NCBI RefSeq assembly: GCF_007741475.1
Contig: NZ_CP036261.1
Coordinates: 7,317,798-7,381,797, forward strand
Direction of reading: 5' to 3'
DNA length: 64,000 nt
Source of the DNA: Rosistilla ulvae
GTDB taxonomy: Bacteria; Planctomycetota; Planctomycetia; Pirellulales; Pirellulaceae
The notes below the pieces were generated by a model, which saw only the letters and a program-made list of their open reading frames with translations, had not been told where the DNA came from and searched no databases. Shown here piece by piece: positions 35,614 to 44,300 of this stretch. The first letter of the stretch is position 1; each line of letters opens with the position of its first letter. A program made the position numbers and the translations under genes.

Positions 35614-35654
35614 CGTGCGGCGCCGCGGGGGCGGGCAACAAGCATCGAGCGCAT

Positions 35655-35692
35655 TAAAAAAGCCCCGGGGACCAACTTGGTTCCCGGGGCTC
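35655..35692 (-). terminator. Intrinsic terminator of the TPR membrane protein gene
   Basis: On the minus strand a long GC stem (AGCCCCGGGAACC pairing with GGTCCCCGGGGCT, with a small loop) is followed by six T. It lies about 28 bases past the stop of the TPR gene (stop near 35720). Confidence 0.92.
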
Positions 35693-35719
35693 GATTTGAT
35701 TTCGATTGCGAATCGCAGA

Positions 35720-36547
35720 CTATTCGGTCTTCGCTGGCTCTTCGGCAGCTGCGTCTTTCGCTTCGGTAGCCTCTTCCTTTGGAGCTGCTGCCGCCTCTTC
35801 TTTGACTTCCGCTTCGGGAGCGTCGCTAACTTCGACATCCTTCAAATCGGGAGTCTCTGCCGGTGGCAAACCTTCGGCGGGGCCGTCGGGCAGGTCTTCT
35901 AGGCCGGGCAATCCGGGAGCGATCGAGGCCATGGCGACCGGTTGGTTTTCGCGGAACCATGTGTAGAAATCGCGAACGTCGTCGGTCCCCAGCAGGCGGA
36001 TTCGCTCTTTGGCTTGTTCGGCCAAAGCTTCGGAGCTGGTGTTGTCCGCGACGATCTCATAAGTCGCGATCGCTTGGTCCAGGTCGCCTTGAGCTTCGTA
36101 GGCTTTGGCCAGCCCCAGGTTGGCTCGCGTCTTCAACAACGGGTCTTTGGCCGTTGCGAGCACGCTCTTGTAGTTTTCGGTGGCAGCTTCCAAAAATCCG
36201 GTCGCTTCATCGCGGTCGACAAACATCGACTCGATCCCCGCACCCAGATTGTGATCGGCTTGAGCGATTTGCGCCCACTGGCCAGGCATCGTGTCGGCGA
36301 AGTCTTGGCTGACTCGCTTGAACGATTCGGGGTCTTCGTTGCTGGTTGCTAGCAAGAAGTCGAGGCTCGCTGTCGCGTCGTGAGCTTGATTGCGCATGCT
36401 TACAAAGTTGTACGCGAACACGATCACGATCAACCCAATCACGCCGATCACGATCGCGCGAAGATAGGGCGTGATGCTTTGGATACCGCTTCCTAAAGCA
36501 TCCGCAAGTTCGTTTTGCTGCAATTGGTGCCGCTCTTCGCTCTTCAT
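35720..36547 (-). CDS. TPR-like single-pass membrane protein
   Basis: 275 residues from the ATG at 36547 (MKSEERHQLQQNEL). Short cytoplasmic N-terminus, a membrane segment (about 30-52, AIVIGVIGLIVIVFAYNFVS), a helical tetratricopeptide-like region (AQIAQADHNLGAGIESMF, NYKSVLATAKDPLLKTRANLGLAKAYEAQGDLDQAIATYEIVAD) and an Ala/Glu/Lys-rich tail ending EEPAKTE. The topology (N-in, TPR outside) resembles YfgM-type periplasmic helper proteins that assist protein folding at the secretion machinery, but that function is an inference. Followed by a strong terminator. Confidence 0.85.
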   Translation of the reverse strand: MKSEERHQLQQNELADALGSGIQSITPYLRAIVIGVIGLIVIVFAYNFVSMRNQAHDATASLDFLLATSNEDPESFKRVSQDFADTMPGQWAQIAQADHNLGAGIESMFVDRDEATGFLEAATENYKSVLATAKDPLLKTRANLGLAKAYEAQGDLDQAIATYEIVADNTSSEALAEQAKERIRLLGTDDVRDFYTWFRENQPVAMASIAPGLPGLEDLPDGPAEGLPPAETPDLKDVEVSDAPEAEVKEEAAAAPKEEATEAKDAAAEEPAKTE

Positions 36548-36682
36548 CAGTTCTTCCGATCCGGTGGATTTAATTTGTTGTCGGCGACACACCTGGACTG
36601 CGTTCGTCGCTCGGGGGGATTCGCCCCGAAGTATAGGAAGGGGAGGGATTTAGCGTCAATACGCGATCGCCGCCCCGCAGCT

Positions 36683-37051
36683 TCAACCGTCGGCTGCGTG
36701 CGCCTGCAGAACTTCCAAGTCGATAAATTCTAGCGTCGAGATATGGGTGGCGTCCAGAACGACCGGCGGAGCCATCCCGGCCTGCCACGCTTCTTTCCAC
36801 CGCAACGCACACAAACACCAACGATTTCCCGGCTTCAGACCGGGGAAACCGTATTCGGCGACCGGCGTGCTGAGATCGTTGCCGACCGATTTGCTGAACT
36901 CCAGAAACTCGGCAGTGACCTGCGTGCAGACGATGTGCAGCCCCACATCCTCGCGCCCCGTATCGCAGCAACCGGTGCGATAAAATCCGGTCATCGGGTC
37001 GACGCTGCAAGTTTGCAGCGGTGTGCCCAAGACGTTCTTTGCCTTGCTCAA
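36683..37051 (-). CDS. DUF2237-domain protein
   Basis: 122 residues matching the DUF2237 family of uncharacterised bacterial proteins: KNVLGTPLQTCSVDPMTGFYRTGCC, VGLHIVCTQVTAEFLEFS, GNDLSTPVAEYGFPGLKPGNRWCLCALRW, and a C-terminal VVLDATHISTLEFI. Several conserved cysteines (in TCS, GCC, VCT, CLC) suggest a metal or redox role. The frame opens at 37255, but a TTG at 37051 has an AGGGAACGAG ribosome site and yields a domain-length protein, so it is preferred. The UvrD gene begins divergently at 37371. Confidence 0.85.
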   Translation of the reverse strand: MSKAKNVLGTPLQTCSVDPMTGFYRTGCCDTGREDVGLHIVCTQVTAEFLEFSKSVGNDLSTPVAEYGFPGLKPGNRWCLCALRWKEAWQAGMAPPVVLDATHISTLEFIDLEVLQAHAADG

Positions 37052-37370
37052 AGCTCGTTCCCTGTGTGTTCTATGCGATCCCAACGACAACCACTGCGTC
37101 CCCAGTGCCCGGAGATCGGGTGCCGTTTCTCGATGGCCGAAGCGTCTATTGTGCCACCAACCCTCGATGTCCGAAAGCTCACGCGATTGGGCTTTCCTCA
37201 CTAGCCCACGGTTTTGCTGGCAGCGACGCGTCGCGATCGGCCGCAACCGTCGCAAACATCGGCTCGGGGTCGTCGCGATCCCATTTTTGCTTTAACCTGA
37301 AATCACCACCGGGCCAACCGCACCAAGCCCGCTCGCGATGCCAAATCGATAGCAGATAAGAAGGCGTTTG
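37052..37370. other. Divergent gap of about 320 bp
   Basis: Lies between the DUF2237 gene and uvrD and holds both promoters. Frames here are the antisense or N-terminal overlap of the DUF2237 frame. I did not see a convincing -35/-10 pair. Confidence 0.45.
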
Positions 37371-39686
37371 ATGGACTTAATTCTCGACAACTTGACCGAC
37401 CCGCAGCGAGCCGCGGTCACGCACATGGATGGTCCGATGTTGATGCTCGCCGGCCCCGGCAGCGGCAAGACCCGCGTGGTCACCCATCGGATCGCGCATC
37501 TGTTGCGGGAAGGAGTCCCCGCGTCGCAGATCCTGGCGTTGACGTTCACCAACAAAGCGGCGGAGGAGATGTTGGCCCGCGTCCAACAACTCGCTCCCGG
37601 CGAACCGGTTTGGATGAGTACGTTCCACCGCTTTTGCGCCCGCATGTTGCGACAATATTCGTCGCTGGTCGGGCTGCAAGAGAACTACTCGATCTACGAC
37701 ATGGCCGACGCCAAGGCGACGATGAAGCGGGCGATCGAGGTCTCGGGGATCTCGCTGAGTCACACGTCGCCCGATCAGATCGCCAACGCGATCAGCCACT
37801 TCAAAAATCAATTGCTGACGCCCGAGTCGATGGAAGGGGTGAATCTGCCAGCGGGCAAAATGCTCGCCGCCAAGGTCTATCCTTATTACCAACAGTTGCT
37901 GTTGGTCGCCAACGCCGTCGATTTCGATTGCATGCTGCTGCACGTCGCCCGGATGCTGCGCGAGAACCCCGAATTGCGAGAAGCCTTGGATTCGCGGTTC
38001 CGCTACATCATGGTCGACGAATACCAGGATACCAACCTGGCTCAATATGCGATCGTCCGTTCGCTGTCGGTCGTCCACCAGAATCTGGCGGTGACGGGGG
38101 ATCCCGATCAATCGATCTACGGTTGGCGTGGAGCGAATCTGAACAACATCCTCGACTTTGAAAACGATTACCCGCAAGTCAAAACCGTTCGGCTGGAACA
38201 GAACTACCGCAGCACGCCCAACATTCTGCGGGTGGCCGATCAATTGATCACCAACAACACCCGCCGCAAGCACAAGGGGTTGTACACGCACAATCCCGAA
38301 GGAGCGGCGGTGCGGTTGCGGATCTACGCCAACGGTTATCAGGAAGCGGACGACATCGCCGATCAGATCGTCGAACAGATCCAGAATCACGGCCGTAGCC
38401 CCAAGGACTTTGCGATCCTGTGCCGGATGAATTATCTGACCCGATCGTTGGAACATTCGCTCCGCTCCCGCGTCGTCCCCTACACGATCGTTCGAGGCGT
38501 CGAGTTCTATCAGCGGAAAGAGATCAAGGATCTGCTCTCCTATCTGCAACTGATCAACAACCCAGCCAACGACGCTGCGCTGTCGCGGATCGTCAACACG
38601 CCGGCTCGCGGGATCGGCAAGACGACGATGGACCGAGTGATGTTATACGCCGCTCGGCACCGGATTCCACTGTTCGAAGCGATCTGCCGCTGCGATGAAA
38701 TTGAATCGATCAAACCGCGAACCCGTGGGCTGTTGAAACGTTTTGTCGGAATCATCGACGCGCTCAGCCGCAAGGCTTCGTCCAGCCTCGAGGATCTGTT
38801 GCGGTTCGTGTTGGAGCAAACGCAGTACAGCGATTACCTGCGGTTTTCGACAGTCGAAGGAGAGGATAACGACGCGCTTGCGAACGTCGACGAATTGGTT
38901 TCCGCCGCCGTCGAATTCGATCGCCAGCATCCCGACGATGGATCGCTGGAAACCTTCCTGGAGCAGGTCGCGTTGATCTCCGATACCGATGCGTGGGAAG
39001 AATCGAGCGATCGCGTGACGCTGATGACCCTGCACGCCGCCAAGGGGCTCGAATTCCCTTGCGTCTATATCATCGGTGTCGAGGATCAAGTGCTGCCGCA
39101 CCATCGCAGCCACGATGATCCGATGCAGTTTGAAGAGGAGCGGCGGTTGCTGTTCGTGGGGATCACGCGAGCTGAACAGACGCTGCAGTTGAGCATGGCC
39201 AAGCTGCGATCGGCCCGCGGTAGCATGCGGCCCGCCGCGGCCAGCCCGTTCCTGTTGGAACTGCCTCGCGAAGAGATGCAGGTGATCGATGCCCATCAAC
39301 CGACGCAATACGGCGACGACAACGACTTCGATGTCGACGTCGAATATCCCGAGGCATGGGATATGCACGCTGATCACGACGACGATCTGAATCAATTGCC
39401 GCCCGAAGAACGGACGCCCGAAACCACCTCCACCCCGCGAACCGCTCCGATCGCATCGGTCACGACCGCCGCCCAAATGCTCGAACAGCAGATGGCCAAC
39501 ACGATCGATCCCGAGATCTATACGGTAGGGATGATCGTCAGCCATCCCGAATATGGCAGCGGCCGGATCCAGAGTCTGTCCGGTTCGGGAGGCAAGCGGA
39601 CGGCGACTGTCAACTTCTTTGTCGACAGCATCGAACGCCGCTTCCGACTCTCCCACGCCCAACTGACGATCGAAAGCGAAGATTAG
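37371..39686 (+). CDS. uvrD: UvrD/PcrA/Rep-type superfamily I DNA helicase
   Basis: 3'-5' DNA helicase of repair or replication restart. 771 residues: Walker A in LAGPGSGKTRVV (motif I, near residue 28), motif Ia LTFTNKAAEEM, motif II VDEYQDTN, motif III VTGDPDQSIYGWRGA, motif IV QNYRS, motif V near VTLMTLHAAKGLEFPCV and motif VI GITRAEQ. The C-terminus has an acidic stretch (DDNDFDVDVEYPEAWDMHADHDDDL) and a short beta domain ending RFRLSHAQLTI (a Tudor-like PcrA tail: VSHPEYGSGRIQSLSG). The ATG at 37371 has AAGG upstream, and the TTG at 37368 just before it is a less likely start. Length is typical (720-770). Confidence 0.95.
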   Translation: MDLILDNLTDPQRAAVTHMDGPMLMLAGPGSGKTRVVTHRIAHLLREGVPASQILALTFTNKAAEEMLARVQQLAPGEPVWMSTFHRFCARMLRQYSSLVGLQENYSIYDMADAKATMKRAIEVSGISLSHTSPDQIANAISHFKNQLLTPESMEGVNLPAGKMLAAKVYPYYQQLLLVANAVDFDCMLLHVARMLRENPELREALDSRFRYIMVDEYQDTNLAQYAIVRSLSVVHQNLAVTGDPDQSIYGWRGANLNNILDFENDYPQVKTVRLEQNYRSTPNILRVADQLITNNTRRKHKGLYTHNPEGAAVRLRIYANGYQEADDIADQIVEQIQNHGRSPKDFAILCRMNYLTRSLEHSLRSRVVPYTIVRGVEFYQRKEIKDLLSYLQLINNPANDAALSRIVNTPARGIGKTTMDRVMLYAARHRIPLFEAICRCDEIESIKPRTRGLLKRFVGIIDALSRKASSSLEDLLRFVLEQTQYSDYLRFSTVEGEDNDALANVDELVSAAVEFDRQHPDDGSLETFLEQVALISDTDAWEESSDRVTLMTLHAAKGLEFPCVYIIGVEDQVLPHHRSHDDPMQFEEERRLLFVGITRAEQTLQLSMAKLRSARGSMRPAAASPFLLELPREEMQVIDAHQPTQYGDDNDFDVDVEYPEAWDMHADHDDDLNQLPPEERTPETTSTPRTAPIASVTTAAQMLEQQMANTIDPEIYTVGMIVSHPEYGSGRIQSLSGSGGKRTATVNFFVDSIERRFRLSHAQLTIESED

Positions 39687-39738
39687 GGGTTTGTCAAACT
39701 TTGATTTTAGGATTGGTGGGAGTGGGCGAGGTCACGAG

Positions 39739-39994
39739 CTGTTGATTACCCACAAGTCGCAACTACGCCGACGGCGTGGCAGCCATTAGCCGGTGGTTGA
39801 GCGAACGCGATACCACCGGAATGACACGAGACGCGAACGGCCGACCGCGAAGGCGGTCGCAGCGCAACTGCATGGGATTCTGCGACCGCCTTCGCGGTCA
39901 ACTTAGCGAGTTACGTTCGATACCGTAGGTGGCGCTGCGCTTACCTACGGCTAATTGCTTGATTCCCTTCGGGAAATTTGTGGGTAACCGACAG
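39739..39994. mobile_element. MITE-like element, 256 bp, 17-bp terminal inverted repeats, 11-bp target duplication
   Basis: The left end CTGTTGATTACCCACAA (39739-39755) pairs with the right end (39978-39994), whose inverse is CTGTCGGTTACCCACAA: 15 of 17 match. Immediately outside both ends is the identical 11-base sequence GAGGTCACGAG (39728-39738 and 39995-40005), the signature of an insertion. Inside, a perfect 19-bp inverted repeat (39843-39861 with 39881-39899) forms a large hairpin. There is no open frame of useful length, so it must rely on a transposase encoded elsewhere. The ends share 11-12 of 17 bases with the Tn5/IS50 outer end (CTGT, TTA, CACA), which suggests an IS4-family parent. 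No copies elsewhere in this window. Confidence 0.9.
39843..39899. repeat. Perfect 19-bp inverted repeat inside the element
   Basis: GACCGCGAAGGCGGTCGCA at 39843 is exactly inverted at 39881-39899, with a 19-base loop. It could form a hairpin of very high stability in RNA or single-stranded DNA. Confidence 0.9.
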
Positions 39995-40324
39995 GAGGTC
40001 ACGAGTCCCCATAATTTCTGGCGCGAAAGGATTCGTGACCTCGTCCACTACGCTGAATTCAAATGTGGATGAAGCACTAGCAGCGGTTCGGCTAGCCGAG
40101 CGTCGTTTGCGAGCGAGGCTCTTTAAGAAAAAGGACTGAAGGGAGGGAGCCACAATTCGCTACATTCCCCAGTCTCTGGACGCTAGCAGTCGCTGCGGCG
40201 GTTGGTTTCGGCGTTTTCATCAAACAACCCAGCCGAAGGGTAAGGTTGACCGCGGCGATTACCGATAGAACCGATGTCGATCGTTGCTCGCGCTCCTGCC
40301 TTCCTCGCCTGAGAGAATGTCTTG

Positions 40325-41392
40325 ATGAAAGTTCTCGTTTGCCCTCAACTTTTGCTGATGTCGATGCTGATGGCTGCCCCAGTGTTTGCACAAGTGGTGC
40401 CGGGCACCGGAACGAAGATCGATTATGTGGGTGACGATTTCGAGGAACCGGGTTGGGAATTTGTCCACAACATGCCCAAGGGTTCGCACGAAAACAACGA
40501 GCGCCGCAACGGGCCGTCGGGATATTCGAAGAACCGCCGCTTTATCGAAGGGCCCGAGCGCGGCCAGCCCGATCACATGCAGATCATCCCGACTCCAGCC
40601 GGCGGTCTGCCGCACAGCAAGAACGCGTTGTGGGTTTCGACGTTGCACAGCGGCATCCCCGGGCAAAACACCCGGACCGTCGAACAGGATGATTTGATCG
40701 TCAGTTGTCCCTCGCGATTGGGAACCAGTTTCCGACCCTCCGAATCGCCCAACTGCATGGTCCGGGTCTACTTCCCCGAAGTCGATCGCTGGGAAAAGCG
40801 AAACGGGCCGCATTTCGGATTCCGCTTGGGATGTTCGACCACCGCCGAACAGGAGCGTGAAGGCTTTCTGGCCTTTGGAACCGAGATGGGCCCCGAGCCG
40901 TATTGGCCTGGAATCTGGGTTCACTATCGCCACACCGCGGACCAACGCGGCCCCGCCGGTTCGGCTTATCTGGCAGTTCGCGGCGATAACCGCGGCCGCG
41001 ACTTCCGCGTTGCCGAGATGGAGCAGTTTGGTTGGTGGACGTTTGGAATCAGCGTCACTCCCGACGGACGCATCCACTACTACGCCAGCCCCGGCGTCGA
41101 TCCGCTCACGCCACAAGATCTGCTGACCAGCCAAACGCCTTACGGCTTTAACGCCGAACGCATCACGTCGTTCTTCTTCAACTTCTGCAACGTGAACGAC
41201 GGCCGCACCTGGTCGACCCCGGTCGTGATCGACGATCCCGAGATGTACCTGGTCAACGCGTCGCGTGTGATGCAGTTCGTGCAACGCAAAGAAGCTGCTG
41301 AGGCGAAACGACAAGCGTACGCAAAACGCCGCGCCGAGATGATGGCCGAGCGCAACGCCCGCTCGCAAAACAACAGCCGATCGAGCCGTTAA
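40325..41392 (+). CDS. Exported protein of unknown function
   Basis: 355 residues with a signal peptide (MKVLVCPQLLLMSMLMAAPVFA). The central part (SGYSKNRRFIEGPERGQPDHMQ, FGFRLGCSTTAEQEREG, PGIWVHYRHTADQRGPAGSAYLAVRGDNRGRDFRVAEM and GWWTFGISVTPDGRIHYYASPG) looks like a lectin- or jelly-roll-type beta sandwich and is followed by a C-terminal Arg/Ala/Glu-rich helix (RKEAAEAKRQAYAKRRAEMMAERNAR). The ATG at 40325 has GAGAGA upstream. The last base triplet shares TTAA with the stop of the opposite gene at 41389. I know this type only as conserved planctomycete proteins of unknown role. Confidence 0.78.
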   Translation: MKVLVCPQLLLMSMLMAAPVFAQVVPGTGTKIDYVGDDFEEPGWEFVHNMPKGSHENNERRNGPSGYSKNRRFIEGPERGQPDHMQIIPTPAGGLPHSKNALWVSTLHSGIPGQNTRTVEQDDLIVSCPSRLGTSFRPSESPNCMVRVYFPEVDRWEKRNGPHFGFRLGCSTTAEQEREGFLAFGTEMGPEPYWPGIWVHYRHTADQRGPAGSAYLAVRGDNRGRDFRVAEMEQFGWWTFGISVTPDGRIHYYASPGVDPLTPQDLLTSQTPYGFNAERITSFFFNFCNVNDGRTWSTPVVIDDPEMYLVNASRVMQFVQRKEAAEAKRQAYAKRRAEMMAERNARSQNNSRSSR

Positions 41393-44300
41393 TCGATCGA
41401 ACGTGACGTCACGATCAGCTCACCTTGCAGCGCGTCGGCTTGTTCATCGCGGCCGGCGGCCCGCAGCGCTGGGATCAACTGTTCGCCGTTTTGCGGATCG
41501 ATGCGGTTCAGGATTAACATCCGGTCGATGTGCTGTTGAGCTTTCTCGAAATCGCCAGCTTCGATCGCCGCGGCGGCTCGCATTCGATGGATTCGGTGCA
41601 GCGAGGCTAGATCGGAGAGCGGGATCTCTTCGGTCCAGCCGCCAGCGAATTGCAGCATCGTCGTCTGCAGTAGATCGGCGACCGTGGCGGGATCGGTTTC
41701 CAGATCGGCTCGCCGTTGGCAGGACTTGTACCATGTGAAGCTGCCGATCGGCGAAACCGCCTGCAACAATCGAGCTTCTTCGGCCGCCAACGGTTGAGCT
41801 CCCAGTTCGCGCAAGCGATGCGTGAGCGCGTTGCGGATGCGAAAGTTGACAGCCATCATCGATGCGGTTTGCATCTGTTTGGCTCCCGCTTCGCGATCGC
41901 CGCTGCGAGCTACCGCGTCGGCGGCGAGATAGCGGAATTCGAGTTGCAGGACGTCGTTCTCCCACGCCTGTTGAAACGCTTCGGCCGCTTCAGCCCACTT
42001 GCCCAGCCGCCGGTAGATGATCCCGGCCTGCGCCGCTGGCAACTCGGTTTCGCGTTGCTGCTGCATCAAATCGAACGCCTGCTGCGTCTGATCGAACCGC
42101 AGCATCGTCCCAACAAAAGCAGACAACTGCTCCGCCGTCAGCGTCGTCTCCTCCAGCTTCTTCAACTCACCCGCCAGATATTCTTCCGGCGACATCGTTT
42201 GACTATCGATCTCGACAGTCCCTTCGCCAGAGAGCATCGCATCGACGTTCTGCAGCCGCTGCAACAATTGATCGTCGGCGTTGCCCGGCGACTTCGCTTC
42301 GAAGTGGCTCCACCAACCGTCGAATTCGGTGACGAGATCGGCGATCGCCGGCTGGAGAATCCGCGGTGTGTTCAGGTATCCCATCCGTTCCAATGCACGC
42401 CGAGACGCCGTCGTATGCTGGCCCATGGGTCCGAAGATGTAAAAACCATTGGCACGACCGATTCGCTTTGTTTCGTCGAGCAAGGGTTCTACCGCTAGCG
42501 CCATGCGCCCGCTGCTTCGCAGAGTGCGAAACAGTTCCTTCTGGTGCAGGAGATTGCTGCGGCGCGGATCTTTCTGCTGCGAGTGAATCTGTTCCGCCAG
42601 CGCTGCGTAAAGAGCATCGGCTTGATCGGCTGCTTCCCGCTGATCCAAGATCCAACCGACCTTTGCAACGATCTGAACCGCTTCCATTGGGATCGTTTGC
42701 TGCATGTCGACATTCAACCGCTCAGCAACCCATGCGGCCGGATCGTCCGACTTCCAAGCGACAGCTTGTAGTGCAGCGTCGTAGTCGCCTCGAGCCCGCA
42801 GCAGTTCGAAGTGCGTTTGCGGCGCATGCGTCTTGGCGATCTCCAACGCGCGATCGACCCGATCGTTAACCAACAGACAATTCATTAGCGCGATCTGCGC
42901 CGCAGGCGTTGCGATCGTCTCCGCCAACCGTGCCACCTGCCCCAAGGTCTGGTCACAGTCGGCCGCGCGTCCCGCCTGATGTTGGTAACTGGCCAAACCG
43001 CACAGCACGCTCAACCGCAGCATTTCGTCATGGATTGCCGCCGCGACAAGCCCGTCGAAGATCTGCCGTTGTTGATCTGCCGCGCGGTCCCAACGCCCTG
43101 CGCCGGCGTCGATCCAAGTCGCCAGCGGGATATTCTTTTGCTCCCGCGCCCACTGGGCTGCTTCTTCGGGTTTCCCATTGGCACGCAACAGAAACGGCAG
43201 TAGAGGTGAATCCTTGTGTTCGGCAATCCGTTTGGACAAGAGACCTCGCTGCAACCAAAACGCAGCCAGGTCGCTCCGTCCAATCTCGCTGGCGGTGTTT
43301 TCCTGCAACAACCGCTCCGCCTCGTCGAATTTGCCATGAGCGATCTTGTGCGCGAGCACGCCGGCATCGGAATAGATCAGTTCTTTTCGAAACACGGCGG
43401 CGCTAGACAATTGATCGATCATCTGCAGCAACGTTTCATAATGACCATATTCCAACAGACGCCAACGAACTTTCGGATTGGGAACGATTCGCTGCGTAAA
43501 CATCTGGCGATCGGGGACCGGAACCTTCTGCAGAATTTGCAACACGAACTCCGCAGCGCGCTTCGATCGAAGCGACTCTTCCGAACGCATGCTGGCTAGC
43601 TGAATGAACGCTTTCATCTGTTGTTCGGTGAGCGAAGCGCGCAGCCGATCGACAGCCGCTGGCGTCGCGTTATCGATCCAGCCTGCCAGCGTGTTTGGCG
43701 AAAGGATCCATCGCTGCACCAGTGCTGAGCCCATCGTTGCGGGGAGTTTTTCGACAACGTCCATCATCGGATCGAGTCCGCCATTGCGGGCGATGCATTC
43801 GATAGCACCGCGAAGGTGGATCCCCTCGCTCAACAGCCGATACTGCTGTCGCGGGTCGCCCACTTCGACCAATGACTTGACCAATTCGTCTTCCCGCTTT
43901 TCACTCTCCAGTACCTCGATACAGATCGGTTGCGACAAGAACTCGAACAACAACGCCGGTGCACCGCCGCGCGACCTCGCCGATGGCGACTGCCCCGACG
44001 CCTTCACCCACTGGGCTAACGTGTCGAAGTGTCCCTCTTGAATCGCCAAGCGAATCAGATGCTTACGCCGCATCACGCTTCGCAGCGCATCGTCTCGCTG
44101 CGAATTCCCTTCGACGGAAAAGAGTTCCTTCAGCCAGGGGCGAATCTGGGTTTCCCGGTCCAGGCGTTCGGCCATGGCGGGCGACTGCAATAACACCGTT
44201 CGCAACGCGGACCGCTGCGGCGACCGATTGCAAGCCTCGATCAGAGCTTCCAACAACTTGGCCTCATGTAACGCAGCGACGGTTTCGGGCTGCGTCGTCA

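Larger units (their letters stand above)
34799..35719. other. Repeat-rich intergenic gap of about 920 bp
   Basis: No gene is supported here. The part at 34905-35130 holds palindromic and inverted segments; the part at 35142-35613 holds a tandem repeat of about 183 bp; a terminator follows at 35655-35692. Long frames here are translations of the repeat. Confidence 0.75.
39687..40324. other. Gap of about 640 bp containing a MITE-like element
   Basis: No gene is supported. It contains the inserted element at 39739-39994. The rest (40006-40324) has weak frames only. The segment 40100-40200 may hold the promoter of the exported protein gene. Confidence 0.6.

Noticed and set aside
35105-35641. 178-codon minus-strand frame with repeated peptides (SPSPKRSLGEGRTSAARFGEG)
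   Set aside because: It is only the translation of the 183-bp tandem repeat, with no ribosome site or domain.
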